Positions 1 to 5,299 of a stretch of 5,299 nt of DNA are shown in pieces. The number at the start of each line of letters is the position of its first letter. The stretch's first letter is position 1. Source of the stretch: Phycisphaerales bacterium (lineage in GTDB: Bacteria > Planctomycetota > Phycisphaerae > Tepidisphaerales > Tepidisphaeraceae); NCBI GenBank assembly GCA_028288775.1, contig JAQGHP010000519.1, positions 1-5,299 on the forward strand, given 5' to 3'. A program made the translations under genes and the position numbers. The notes beneath the pieces were generated by a model. That model was not told where the DNA came from, did not search any database, and saw only the letters and a program-made list of their open reading frames with translations.

Positions 1-246
1 GGCGACCGGCGTGCTCGCGGGAGACGAGCCGGCGGAGCTTTCGGAAATCACCTCGTACTGGTACGTCGCATTGGGGACGATGCTGGTGTCGACGAACGTC
101 GTTCCCGCGACGCCGGTGGCGACCTGCGTAAACCCGGGGTCGCCGGGGCCCAGGCGTAGTACGGTGTAGCTCGTCGCGCCGTTGGCCGCGGCCCAGGTCA
201 AGGTGATTTGGGTGGGAGTGGCGGTCGTCTGGAGATTGGTAGGAGC
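1..246 (-). other. Gene B fibronectin type III domain, second (cut by window end)
   Basis: From residue 1002, after a PPPPAP linker: QITLTW, GATSYTVLRLGPGDPGF, TTFVDTS and ATYQYEVISESSAGSSPAS. Nearly a full domain is present; the last strand runs off the window. It matches the second Fn3 of gene A closely in protein and partly in DNA. Confidence 0.88.
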
Positions 247-3200
247 GGGGGGCGGCGGGTTGGCCTGGCTCCCGTTCACGGCGAAGTTCTGGAACTGTGC
301 CGTTACGGTGGCTGTCGTGCTGTGGCTGCTGACGGCCATCCCCAGGTACAGAGTATTGGCGAGCGCGAGTTCGACGGAGCCGGTTTGGGTCCAGTGTACG
401 CCGTCGGTGCTGCTGAAACTGGTGAACTGATTGCCCTGGCGCACAAGCCGCACCCATGTGTTTGGGTAGCTGACGGTTCCGACGGTATTGAAGACGCCCA
501 GTTGTCCAGTGGTGGCCCGGTAATTGAACCGGTAGCCGTTGGAAGCGGTCGCGCCGGAGAAGACCATGCGGCTGCCGGCGTCGAGGCTCTCGCGGACCAT
601 CAATCCGGCCCGGCTGCTGGGCAGGACGTTTTGGGAGAGGGAGCTGACCTGCACCATGGCGTCGAAGTTGCCCGTGACTTGCTCGGAGACGAAGCGCAAG
701 CCGTCGGCCTGGGTTCCCCCGATGTCGCCGCCCGCGCCGGTGACGGTGAAGGCGCTGCCGGGGGTGACGACCGTGGTGACGCCGGCCAATCCGGAGTTGA
801 TGTCCACGCTGGTGAGGGTGGTGTTGAGCGAAGCGAGCGGCTGCGCCTGGGCGCCGACCATTTGCGATTCGCCCGAGGTGTCCACCGCTGAAATGCGATA
901 GTAGTTGGTCTGGCCGGTCAAGGCCGACGTGTCGGTAAACGAGGCCTGGCCGATGGGGCTTATATTCAGCTTCGTGTAAGTGCCGTTGAGGGAACTGGAG
1001 CGATAGACGTTGTAGCCGGTGAGGGAAGCATCGGTGACAGGCTGCCACTGGATGCCGACCGCGCCGGAAACGCCAAAGGCTTGGGTGTCCTGGGGCGCGG
1101 GAGCCTGCGTGGCGGGCCGCATGTTGGTGATGATGTAGCCGTTGTCCTGGTAGTCGAAGTTCTCGAAGGAAGTGAACGCGTAGTCCATCTGCATCAGCCA
1201 CGTGTTGGGGACGATGTTCCCGGCTCCATCCCGCACGGGATAGAAGCGGATCTGATGCCCCGAGCGGTGGTTGGCCTGGACGAACGAATTACTGAGGTTC
1301 AGGGAATCGTCGCTGGATTCCAGATCGACATTAAATCCGAACGCGGTAGTGGGGGAGAAGCTCGCGGTCATGACTTTTCCCAGTCCGCCGGTGGGGCTGG
1401 GCAACACGGTCTGCCCGTAGCCGGGTGCCCGCGTGAGTAGGCGGTTGAGCTTTGCGGAGTTTCCCTGGGCGAACCAGAACGTCTGCGGCGAGGTCTCGAC
1501 CGGGGGCGTGACGGTGAGGTCGAATTGGCTGCTAAAATCTTCGTATTGCACCACCGTGACTGGAAGGCTCGAGTCGGCGCGTTGCCAGTAGGGGGAGGCG
1601 ACTTCTTCGCCGTGAAGGACGGCTTGCGTCGTGTTGTTGGGGTAGACGGGCGCTTCGGTGCTGTTGATGTTGGTGGAGTAACCAAGCATCTGATTGACGA
1701 GGGTCTGCAGGCCCGGCTCCTCCTCGTGCTCGGAGTTTTTTTGCCAGTAGCCGGCCAACTGCACGGTGCGGGTAGGATTGGCCGGGTCGTTGGTGCTGAT
1801 GGCGAGCGTGCCGTTCCACACGCCGCCTGCCTGAAGCGGGTTGGTATTGTCGGTCGTGGTGGTGTCGTTGATCTGGCCGTAGGGAAGGCCGGGGGGAAAA
1901 GTCTGGGCGATGAACTTGATCGTCAACGTCAGAGACTTGCCGGGCGCAACGTGCGTACCCGCGGCGGGCGGGCTTACCAGCGTCCAGTTTGCGGCGTCCG
2001 AAAGCGTGAGGCCGTTGATGATGAGGTCCTGGTCGCCGGTGTTGGTGACCGTGAGCGTCCCGGTGTCGTGTACGGTATCGACGAACCCTGAGGGGTCCAG
2101 CGAGTTGGTGCCCTGAATGCGACTGAAGATCAGCTGATTCGAAGCGGGCAGGCCCGCGGGGTTGGTCAACCCGAGGACGGGTGCTCCCGTCGCGCCTGGC
2201 GCGGCCTGCACGTTGCGAATGATGCCAACGAAATTGGTGAAGCTGTTGAATTGCGTGCTGTTGTAATCTTCGGCCGCGACGACGAAGGCATTGGCGACGA
2301 CGCTCCCGTCCGCATTCTCCAGTGGGAAGAACCGGAACTTGCGCGGGTGGGCGGTGTCGAGGACGTTGAGGGAATCCTCGGAGTAATGGATGTCGGGCTG
2401 GCCGGTGGAGGTTGATGTACCAGGGAATGTGCCGTACAGGCCGAACGTACTGGAGCCCGGATCGAAGGCGGTTGCGCCCAGGGCAGTCGGGTTGACCGTC
2501 TGCGAGTCACCCTTGCCGACCGTGAATAGCTCGGTAGTGGAGTTTGGGCCACCCGGCGTGTAGTAGCCGATGCGCAGCGAAGGCTGCACCGAAGAGTTGA
2601 ACGACGCCAGCGGCGTGATCGTCACCGGCCCCGGGCCCGCCTTGATCAGGCGAGGCATCACGACTTCCTGGCTCGAGGGGTCGGGGATGATCGGGTATTG
2701 GCTGTTGGAGGCGTTCACGTCATTCGGGCCGGCGCCGACGATCGTTGGGATGTCGTTTGCGCGAAGAATGTTGACCAATGAAGGCTCGGCGGTGCCAAAA
2801 AAGCCGTTGGTGCCCAGGCCGCGCAGGCCTATGTCCGTCGTAGGGGTGATCGGGTCGTTCGTGATGATTTGTAGCAAGGCGCGCTGAATGTTGTTGGCGG
2901 TGCTGGCGGTGTAGTCGAGCTGAACCTGTGTGGACGCGCCGGGGGCCAGCGAAGCGGGAAGACTCCCGGCGTTGGTGATCGCGAAGCGGGAGGATTCATC
3001 AGCAGCATCGGCGGGGTCTTTGACGATGGTGATGCTGCCCAGCGCCAAGGGCGTCGCGCCGGTGTTGGTGAGGGTGAGCGTGTCCACGTGGCTGGGGAGG
3101 CCGCCGCCCGTGAACCCCGGGACGCTGGCGTTGAACACGAGCACCGAATTGCTCGGCACCAGAGCGGAGAACAGCTGACGAGTCTCCATGTGCTCGATAA

Positions 3201-3249
3201 CGACGGCAGCGGCACGACCCAGACGCGCGGAACGGCTTTTTCTCTGCAT
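1..3249 (-). CDS. Gene B: large secreted multidomain protein (Ig-like, beta domain, Fn3 and lectin-like modules), 3' end outside window
   Basis: ATG 3249 opens a frame with no stop for 1083 codons to the window edge, confirmed by reading every triplet. Domain order in residues: 1-28 N-terminus MQRKSRSARLGRAAAVV then IEHMETRQLFSA; 33-146 Ig-like domain of ASPM/SPD-2/Hydin type (TLTLTNTGATPLALGSI); 147-348 uncharacterised beta domain; 372-499 second Ig-like domain (GTLTVTNTGDQDLIINGL, ISTNDPANPTRTVQLAGYWQ); 504-713 second copy of the beta domain; 717-805 Fn3; 815-993 concanavalin-A-like lectin domain; 997-1003 Pro-rich linker; 1002 onward a second Fn3, cut by the window. The visible part has no cysteine. 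It is inferred to be exported and to bind carbohydrate or other surface ligands; no enzyme domain is visible. The missing C-terminus could hold a catalytic or anchoring module. It lies 46 nt downstream of gene A on the same strand, probably in one operon. Confidence 0.9.
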   Translation of the reverse strand, partial: MQRKSRSARLGRAAAVVIEHMETRQLFSALVPSNSVLVFNASVPGFTGGGLPSHVDTLTLTNTGATPLALGSITIVKDPADAADESSRFAITNAGSLPASLAPGASTQVQLDYTASTANNIQRALLQIITNDPITPTTDIGLRGLGTNGFFGTAEPSLVNILRANDIPTIVGAGPNDVNASNSQYPIIPDPSSQEVVMPRLIKAGPGPVTITPLASFNSSVQPSLRIGYYTPGGPNSTTELFTVGKGDSQTVNPTALGATAFDPGSSTFGLYGTFPGTSTSTGQPDIHYSEDSLNVLDTAHPRKFRFFPLENADGSVVANAFVVAAEDYNSTQFNSFTNFVGIIRNVQAAPGATGAPVLGLTNPAGLPASNQLIFSRIQGTNSLDPSGFVDTVHDTGTLTVTNTGDQDLIINGLTLSDAANWTLVSPPAAGTHVAPGKSLTLTIKFIAQTFPPGLPYGQINDTTTTDNTNPLQAGGVWNGTLAISTNDPANPTRTVQLAGYWQKNSEHEEEPGLQTLVNQMLGYSTNINSTEAPVYPNNTTQAVLHGEEVASPYWQRADSSLPVTVVQYEDFSSQFDLTVTPPVETSPQTFWFAQGNSAKLNRLLTRAPGYGQTVLPSPTGGLGKVMTASFSPTTAFGFNVDLESSDDSLNLSNSFVQANHRSGHQIRFYPVRDGAGNIVPNTWLMQMDYAFTSFENFDYQDNGYIITNMRPATQAPAPQDTQAFGVSGAVGIQWQPVTDASLTGYNVYRSSSLNGTYTKLNISPIGQASFTDTSALTGQTNYYRISAVDTSGESQMVGAQAQPLASLNTTLTSVDINSGLAGVTTVVTPGSAFTVTGAGGDIGGTQADGLRFVSEQVTGNFDAMVQVSSLSQNVLPSSRAGLMVRESLDAGSRMVFSGATASNGYRFNYRATTGQLGVFNTVGTVSYPNTWVRLVRQGNQFTSFSSTDGVHWTQTGSVELALANTLYLGMAVSSHSTTATVTAQFQNFAVNGSQANPPPPAPTNLQTTATPTQITLTWAAANGATSYTVLRLGPGDPGFTQVATGVAGTTFVDTSIVPNATYQYEVISESSAGSSPASTPVA
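271..807 (-). other. Gene B concanavalin-A-like lectin (LamG/DUF1349-like) domain
   Basis: Residues 815-993. Characteristic pieces in order are FTVTGAGGDIGG, the G-N-F-D-A-M-V-Q-V strand, AGLMVRESLDAGSR, WVRLVRQGNQFTSF, SSTDGVHWTQTG, and YLGMAVSSHS before a final FQNFAV strand. This jelly-roll family is found beside glycosidases and in surface proteins and often binds carbohydrate. The ligand cannot be read from the sequence. Confidence 0.82.
835..1101 (-). other. Gene B fibronectin type III domain, first
   Basis: Residues 717-805. It has GAVGIQWQPVTDASLTGYNV (conserved Trp and the G-Y-x-V-Y-R strand), ASFTDTSALTG, and NYYRISAVDTSGESQ (the Y-x-I-S-A-V-D-x-x-G-x-E-S signature). This is a more typical Fn3 than the copies related to gene A and comes from a different sublineage. 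It links the duplicated modules to the lectin-like domain. Confidence 0.9.
1111..2136 (-). repeat. Gene B duplicated module, copy 2 (Ig-like + beta domain)
   Basis: Residues 372-713 form the second unit. The end block reads DDSLN, then SGHQIRFYPVRDGAGNIV, then MDYAFTSFENF and GYIITNMRPA. At the junction after the Ig-like part, YWQKNSEHEEEPGLQTLVNQ replaces the GFFGTAEPSLVNIL of copy 1; the EPxL...N alignment holds, but this copy carries an acidic EHEEE insert. Confidence 0.75.
1753..2136 (-). other. Gene B Ig-like (SPD-2/Hydin type) domain, second copy
   Basis: Residues 372-499. Landmarks match the first copy: GTLTVTNTGDQDLIINGL, then HVAPGKSLTLTIKF, then ISTNDPANPTRTVQLAGYWQ. An insertion of about 30 residues rich in Thr, Asn and Gly (GQINDTTTTDNTNPLQAGG) sits between the middle and last strands, which makes this copy longer. 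Confidence 0.78.
2206..3153 (-). repeat. Gene B duplicated module, copy 1 (Ig-like + beta domain)
   Basis: Residues 33-348 form the first unit of an internal duplication. The second half ends in a recognisable block: EDSLN, then HPRKFRFFPLENADGSVV, then AEDYNSTQFNSF and GIIRNVQA. The same landmarks in the same order appear in copy 2 (about residues 640-713). Similarity is at protein level; the DNA has diverged, so the duplication is old. Confidence 0.75.
2812..3153 (-). other. Gene B Ig-like (SPD-2/Hydin type) domain, first copy
   Basis: Residues 33-146. The pattern is D-T-L-T-L-T-N-T-G-x-x-P-L, then a mid-domain FAITNAG with LPASLAPGASTQVQL, then ALLQIITNDPITPTTDIGL. This is the layout of bacterial Ig-like domains that include 'choice-of-anchor D' proteins: T-N-T-G near the start, L-x-P-G in the middle, and T-N-D-P near the end. 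Such domains are structural or adhesive. Confidence 0.75.
3166..3249 (-). other. Gene B N-terminal sorting-type motif (LEPR-xLL-like)
   Basis: Residues 1-28 have a basic start (RKSRSARLGR), a short AAAVVI run and then EHMETRQLFSA. The last part resembles the L-E-P-R-x-L-L-S-A motif common at the N-termini of secreted planctomycete proteins, with M-E-T-R-Q-L-F-S-A here. There is no long hydrophobic core, so it would be a poor classical signal peptide. The assignment rests on recognition of the motif. Confidence 0.6.
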
Positions 3250-3254
3250 GGCTT

Positions 3255-3259
3255 TCCTC
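3255..3259 (-). promoter_or_regulatory. Ribosome binding site of gene B
   Basis: GAGGA on the minus strand lies 5 nt upstream of ATG 3249, the expected place for a Shine-Dalgarno. It decides the start: the in-frame upstream ATG at 3285 has no comparable purine run before it. The spacer between the gene A stop and this start is only 46 nt and shows no hairpin plus T-run, which supports co-transcription with gene A. Confidence 0.7.
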
Positions 3260-3295
3260 GAACCCAACGCCCCCTCGGTCTGCATTGCATCGGCA

Positions 3296-5242
3296 TTAAA
3301 CGATTTGAACCACGAAATCCTGCGGGCTGATGCCCTTGGCGGCGAGTAGCGTGGTGACCTGGGCCGTGGCGGTGACGTTGCGGAGGTTCAGCGCCTGACC
3401 GGTTGTCGAGTTGACCGCGGCGAAGGATGAAATGCGGTGTGCGCCAAGGCCGAAGGTGATACCGCCGTTGGCAAAATCCACCACGCCCAGCGAGACGCTG
3501 GCGATCTGGAATGCGGCGACGGACGAGCCGACGTACGTCGCCGACCCTTTGGTCTTGCGCAGCTTGAGCGATTTAATCGTCGCCTGCACGGCGAACTCGG
3601 AGGAGACCTCCGGCAACGTCCTTCCGGCCACCAGCGCCATCCCGGCGTACACCTGCGAGTTGAGCATGCTGCCTAGTGAGAGCGTGCCGAGATTCCCCGA
3701 CGCGATGAGCATGGAGTTGGCCATTGCGCCAGTGGTCATCGACGATGCATCCAACCCGCCCGCGGTGAGCGTAATGGTGGAGTTGTTGAGCGTTCCCCCG
3801 ACTTTCATCGTGCGGAGCGAGCCGGCATGAACGGCAAACGACGCGCCGCGCGTCACCACGAGTGACGTGATGGCGGCGGCGGTTATGGTTCCACCCGACC
3901 AGGTGCCCGCCGTGATTCCCTTGACGACGCCCGCGGCAGAAATGTTTTCGCCGACCGCGGAGTTTACCTTGAGCGTGAAATTATTTCCGCCGGCACTGAT
4001 CGTGCCATTGTTGGTCGAGCCGAGCGTCACGTTCCCCAGCGTGGCGGGAACCGAGAGATTGCCGGTGAGAATGACGGTCTTTCCGGTGATGGACTTGAAC
4101 GCCCCATCGGTGGAGATGCCGCCGATCGTGACGGTGTTCGCGCCGCCTTTGGTGGCGATGGTGAGGGCGCTGGCGGCGGTGGTGCCGGTGGCGGTGATGT
4201 TATTGGCCAGGACGCTCGTCCCGGTCATGATGATGTTCGCGCCCGTCCCCGTTTCGCCGATGGTCGTGCCGGAAAAATGGACGGTCGTCAGGCCGGGGCC
4301 CGTGAAGGTGAAGGTCGTGGTAGTCCCGTCGTCGCTGACGAAACGCACGGTCTTCGCAGCGCCGTTGCCCAGGTTCACGTCGAGCGTGGGAATCGTCGGG
4401 ACGCGCACCGTCACGGCAGTGGTCGCAAGCGACGGTCCCGCGGAATTGGCCGCGTCGACGCGGTATTGGTAAGTCGCGCCCTGGGTCACGTTCGTATCCG
4501 CGAAGCTCGTCGCGCCGATCCCCGTGGCGACCTGAACGAAACCATTGTCGCCGGGCCCCATGCGAAGCACGTCGTAGCTCGTCGCGCCCGCGGACGCGTT
4601 CCAGGTCAGCGTGACCTGCGACAGCGACGCGCTGGCCTGAAGGCCCGTCGGGGCCGAGAGGGCGGGGTTGAACAGGTTCGCTGTGACGGCGGCCGTCGTC
4701 TGGCCGAGCCCCGCGCTACTCACTCCTCGTACGCGATATTGGTACGTCAGGCCCTGCGACACATTTGTATCAGTGAAAGCGGCGCTGGAAAGGCCGCTGG
4801 CAATTTGGACGAAACTGGAAGCGCCCGGGGCGAGCCGCTCGACGTTGTAGCTGGTCGCGCCGCTCGCGGGGCTCCATGTCAGTGACACGCTGTTGTTCGC
4901 GGCGCCCGCGTGTGGCGTCGCCACGACATTGGCCGGAGGGGCGGGAGTCGTGGGCCGGAGAAGCGTGATCTTCTGCCCGCCCAATTCGGCGACGTAGATG
5001 TTGCCCGTGGCGGGGTCTTGCGTGAGGTTCACCGGCTCGTTAAAGCCGCTGAAGCCGGGGACGCTGCGGTCCTCGTTCACCACGTTGCCGTTCTGGTCGA
5101 GGGTGAGGACGGCGATGTCGTCGCCCGCGCTGTACTCGGTGATGAGCAGCTTGCCGTTCAGGGCGTTATTGAAGGCGTTTCCGTTGTATTGGATGATTCC
5201 GTCCGGCGAGCGATGCAGCCCGAGGACGAAAGCGGCCCCCTG
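3296..5242 (-). CDS. Gene A, C-terminal part: beta-propeller end, two Fn3 domains, beta-strand-repeat region
   Basis: The frame is open from just after the in-frame TAA (5245-5243) to the stop TAA at 3298-3296. The first possible start is GTG 5083, which falls inside a conserved-looking domain and has no Shine-Dalgarno, so it is probably not the true start. Visible parts: at 5242-4952, last blades of a propeller resembling soluble sugar (glucose/sorbosone) dehydrogenases or NHL proteins, with GKLLITEYSAGDD, LDQNGNVV and GNIYVAELGGQKITLLRP; at about 4942-4673 and 4654-4397, two Fn3 domains, each with a GATSY strand and a TYQYRV motif; from about 4387 to the end, Thr/Gly/Ala-rich repeats of short beta strands, likely a beta-solenoid. 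There is no cysteine, LPXTG or clear membrane anchor. The protein ends in KGISPQDFVVQIV. Location is inferred to be extracellular or cell surface. Sugar dehydrogenase activity cannot be claimed because the catalytic part is outside the window. Confidence 0.85.
   Translation of the reverse strand, partial: QGAAFVLGLHRSPDGIIQYNGNAFNNALNGKLLITEYSAGDDIAVLTLDQNGNVVNEDRSVPGFSGFNEPVNLTQDPATGNIYVAELGGQKITLLRPTTPAPPANVVATPHAGAANNSVSLTWSPASGATSYNVERLAPGASSFVQIASGLSSAAFTDTNVSQGLTYQYRVRGVSSAGLGQTTAAVTANLFNPALSAPTGLQASASLSQVTLTWNASAGATSYDVLRMGPGDNGFVQVATGIGATSFADTNVTQGATYQYRVDAANSAGPSLATTAVTVRVPTIPTLDVNLGNGAAKTVRFVSDDGTTTTFTFTGPGLTTVHFSGTTIGETGTGANIIMTGTSVLANNITATGTTAASALTIATKGGANTVTIGGISTDGAFKSITGKTVILTGNLSVPATLGNVTLGSTNNGTISAGGNNFTLKVNSAVGENISAAGVVKGITAGTWSGGTITAAAITSLVVTRGASFAVHAGSLRTMKVGGTLNNSTITLTAGGLDASSMTTGAMANSMLIASGNLGTLSLGSMLNSQVYAGMALVAGRTLPEVSSEFAVQATIKSLKLRKTKGSATYVGSSVAAFQIASVSLGVVDFANGGITFGLGAHRISSFAAVNSTTGQALNLRNVTATAQVTTLLAAKGISPQDFVVQIV
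3299..4387 (-). other. Gene A domain: Thr/Gly/Ala-rich beta-strand-repeat C-terminus
   Basis: About 363 residues made of short hydrophobic strands separated by small polar turns. Rungs of roughly 20 residues can be followed by eye: GSLRTMKVGGTLNNSTIT, GNLGTLSLGSMLNSQVYAG and ATIKSLKLRKTKGSATYVG share an L-x-x-L-x-L-G...N-S...A-G outline. This suggests a right-handed beta-helix like those of adhesins, autotransporter passengers and planctomycete surface proteins. The final residues, ISSFAAVNSTTGQALNLRNV and then KGISPQDFVVQIV, are less repetitive and may form a cap or sorting tail. No function is assigned. Confidence 0.6.
4397..4654 (-). other. Gene A domain: fibronectin type III, second copy
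   Basis: About 86 residues starting APTGLQASASLSQVTLTW, followed by GATSYDVLRMGPGDNGF, FADTNV and ATYQYRVDAANSAG. It is the closest visible relative of the partial Fn3 at the low-coordinate end of gene B, which has GATSYTVLRLGPGDPGF. The identical 15-nt stretch coding for GATSY lies at 4574-4588 and 166-180, so the relation extends to DNA level. Confidence 0.88.
4673..4942 (-). other. Gene A domain: fibronectin type III, first copy
   Basis: About 90 residues with the Fn3 strand order: SVSLTWSPASGATSYNVERL (B and C strands with the conserved Trp), a central F-T-D-T-N-V turn, then LTYQYRVRGVSSAG (the Y-x-Y-x-V strand and the small-residue turn before the last strand). Fn3 modules usually act as spacers or binding domains in secreted bacterial enzymes. 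This copy is less like gene B's Fn3 domains than the second copy is. Confidence 0.85.
4952..5242 (-). other. Gene A domain: terminal blades of a beta-propeller (sugar dehydrogenase/NHL-like)
   Basis: About 97 codons carry the blade pattern of such propellers: small hydrophobic strands ending in a Gly-Lys-hydrophobic turn (GKLLITEYSAGDDIAVLTLD), then D-x-N-G-N-V-V, then P-V-N-L-T-Q-D-P with G-N-I-Y-V-A-E. The last strand, KITLLRP, is followed by a Pro/Thr/Ala linker (TTPAPPA) that leads into Fn3. The family call comes from pattern recognition and only the end of the propeller is present, so substrate and cofactor are unknown. Confidence 0.55.
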
Positions 5243-5299
5243 TTAATTAGGGTCGGGGTTGGTGCCCAGGGGATAGGCGCTGATAACTTCGCTGGGCAC
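5243..5299 (-). pseudogene. Gene A, upstream fragment ending at an in-frame TAA
   Basis: This is the end of a reading frame that enters from beyond the window. It gives 18 residues, including SAYPLGTNPDPN, followed by TAA at 5245-5243. The same frame continues directly after the stop as QGAAFVLGLHRSPDG and reads as protein for another 650 residues. No frame change is needed, so the simplest view is one gene split by a nonsense codon, for example a Tyr codon TAC or TAT changed to TAA. The piece probably belongs to the same beta-propeller as the downstream part. Alternatives are a sequencing or assembly error, a true pseudogene, or a real protein end with a separate downstream gene. The last is less likely because no start codon follows the stop for 159 nt. 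Confidence 0.6.

Noticed and set aside
208..891. Open frame of 227 codons on the + strand
   Set aside because: It lies antisense to gene B, is rich in Gly/Ala/Arg/Asp as expected from the complement of GC-rich codons, and has no recognisable domain. The minus strand here encodes clear Fn3 and lectin-like domains.
1525..2091. Open frame of 188 codons on the + strand
   Set aside because: Antisense shadow of gene B's second Ig-like and beta domains; no domain and no convincing ribosome binding site.
3283..3285. Upstream in-frame ATG 3285 as the start of gene B
   Set aside because: No purine-rich ribosome binding site precedes it, while ATG 3249 has GAGGA at 5-nt spacing.
3280..3295. Short inverted repeat TGCAATGCA in the spacer as an operator or terminator
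   Set aside because: Four-base arms around one base are too short and there is no T-run; it is likely chance.
2829..3296. Minus-strand open frame of 155 codons starting at ATG 3296
   Set aside because: It overlaps the start of gene B in another frame and is rich in Arg/Pro/Ser. Gene B's frame has a Shine-Dalgarno, a recognisable N-terminal motif and an Ig-like domain.
3867..4885. Two overlapping + strand open frames (3867-4472 and 4277-4885)
   Set aside because: Both are antisense to gene A. The Val/Pro/Ala-rich and Arg/Gly-rich compositions are what the complement of a Thr/Gly/Ala repeat region would give.
5081..5083. GTG 5083 as the true start of gene A
   Set aside because: It sits inside a propeller blade whose sequence continues upstream in the same frame (LDQNGNVVNEDR), and no Shine-Dalgarno precedes it. 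It would be used only if the TAA at 5243-5245 is real and translation restarts.

Overview
The window is about 60% G+C by eye and is coding almost end to end on the minus strand. It holds parts of two large, cysteine-free, multidomain proteins that look extracellular. The best guess for the source is a member of the Planctomycetota, perhaps class Phycisphaerae. The reasons are the short N-terminal motif ending in METRQLFSA (resembling the planctomycete 'LEPR-xLL' motif), the giant proteins built from Ig-like, Fn3 and lectin-like modules, and the beta-strand-repeat C-terminus. This placement is inference; no rRNA or core gene is present to confirm it.

Layout, in the direction of transcription (high to low coordinates). 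(1) 5299-3296 is the 3' part of gene A. It encodes the last part of a beta-propeller of sugar-dehydrogenase/NHL type, then two fibronectin type III (Fn3) domains, then about 360 residues of Thr/Gly/Ala-rich beta-strand repeats, ending at TAA 3298-3296. An in-frame TAA at 5245-5243 interrupts the propeller, although the sequence reads as protein on both sides. (2) 3295-3250 is a 46-nt spacer carrying a clear Shine-Dalgarno and no visible terminator. (3) 3249-1 is gene B, which starts at ATG 3249, is open for 1083 codons and runs off the window. Its order is: sorting-type N-terminus, two tandem copies of [Ig-like domain + uncharacterised ~200-residue beta domain], Fn3, concanavalin-A-like (LamG/DUF1349-like) lectin domain, Pro-rich linker, start of a second Fn3.

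The two genes are probably co-transcribed and share closely related Fn3 modules, so they look like products of domain shuffling within one family of secreted proteins. A plausible joint role is extracellular binding or processing of polysaccharide, or surface adhesion. No catalytic residues can be assigned from the visible parts. I see no RNA genes, mobile elements, CRISPR arrays or strong promoters, and no gene-free stretch over 300 bases.
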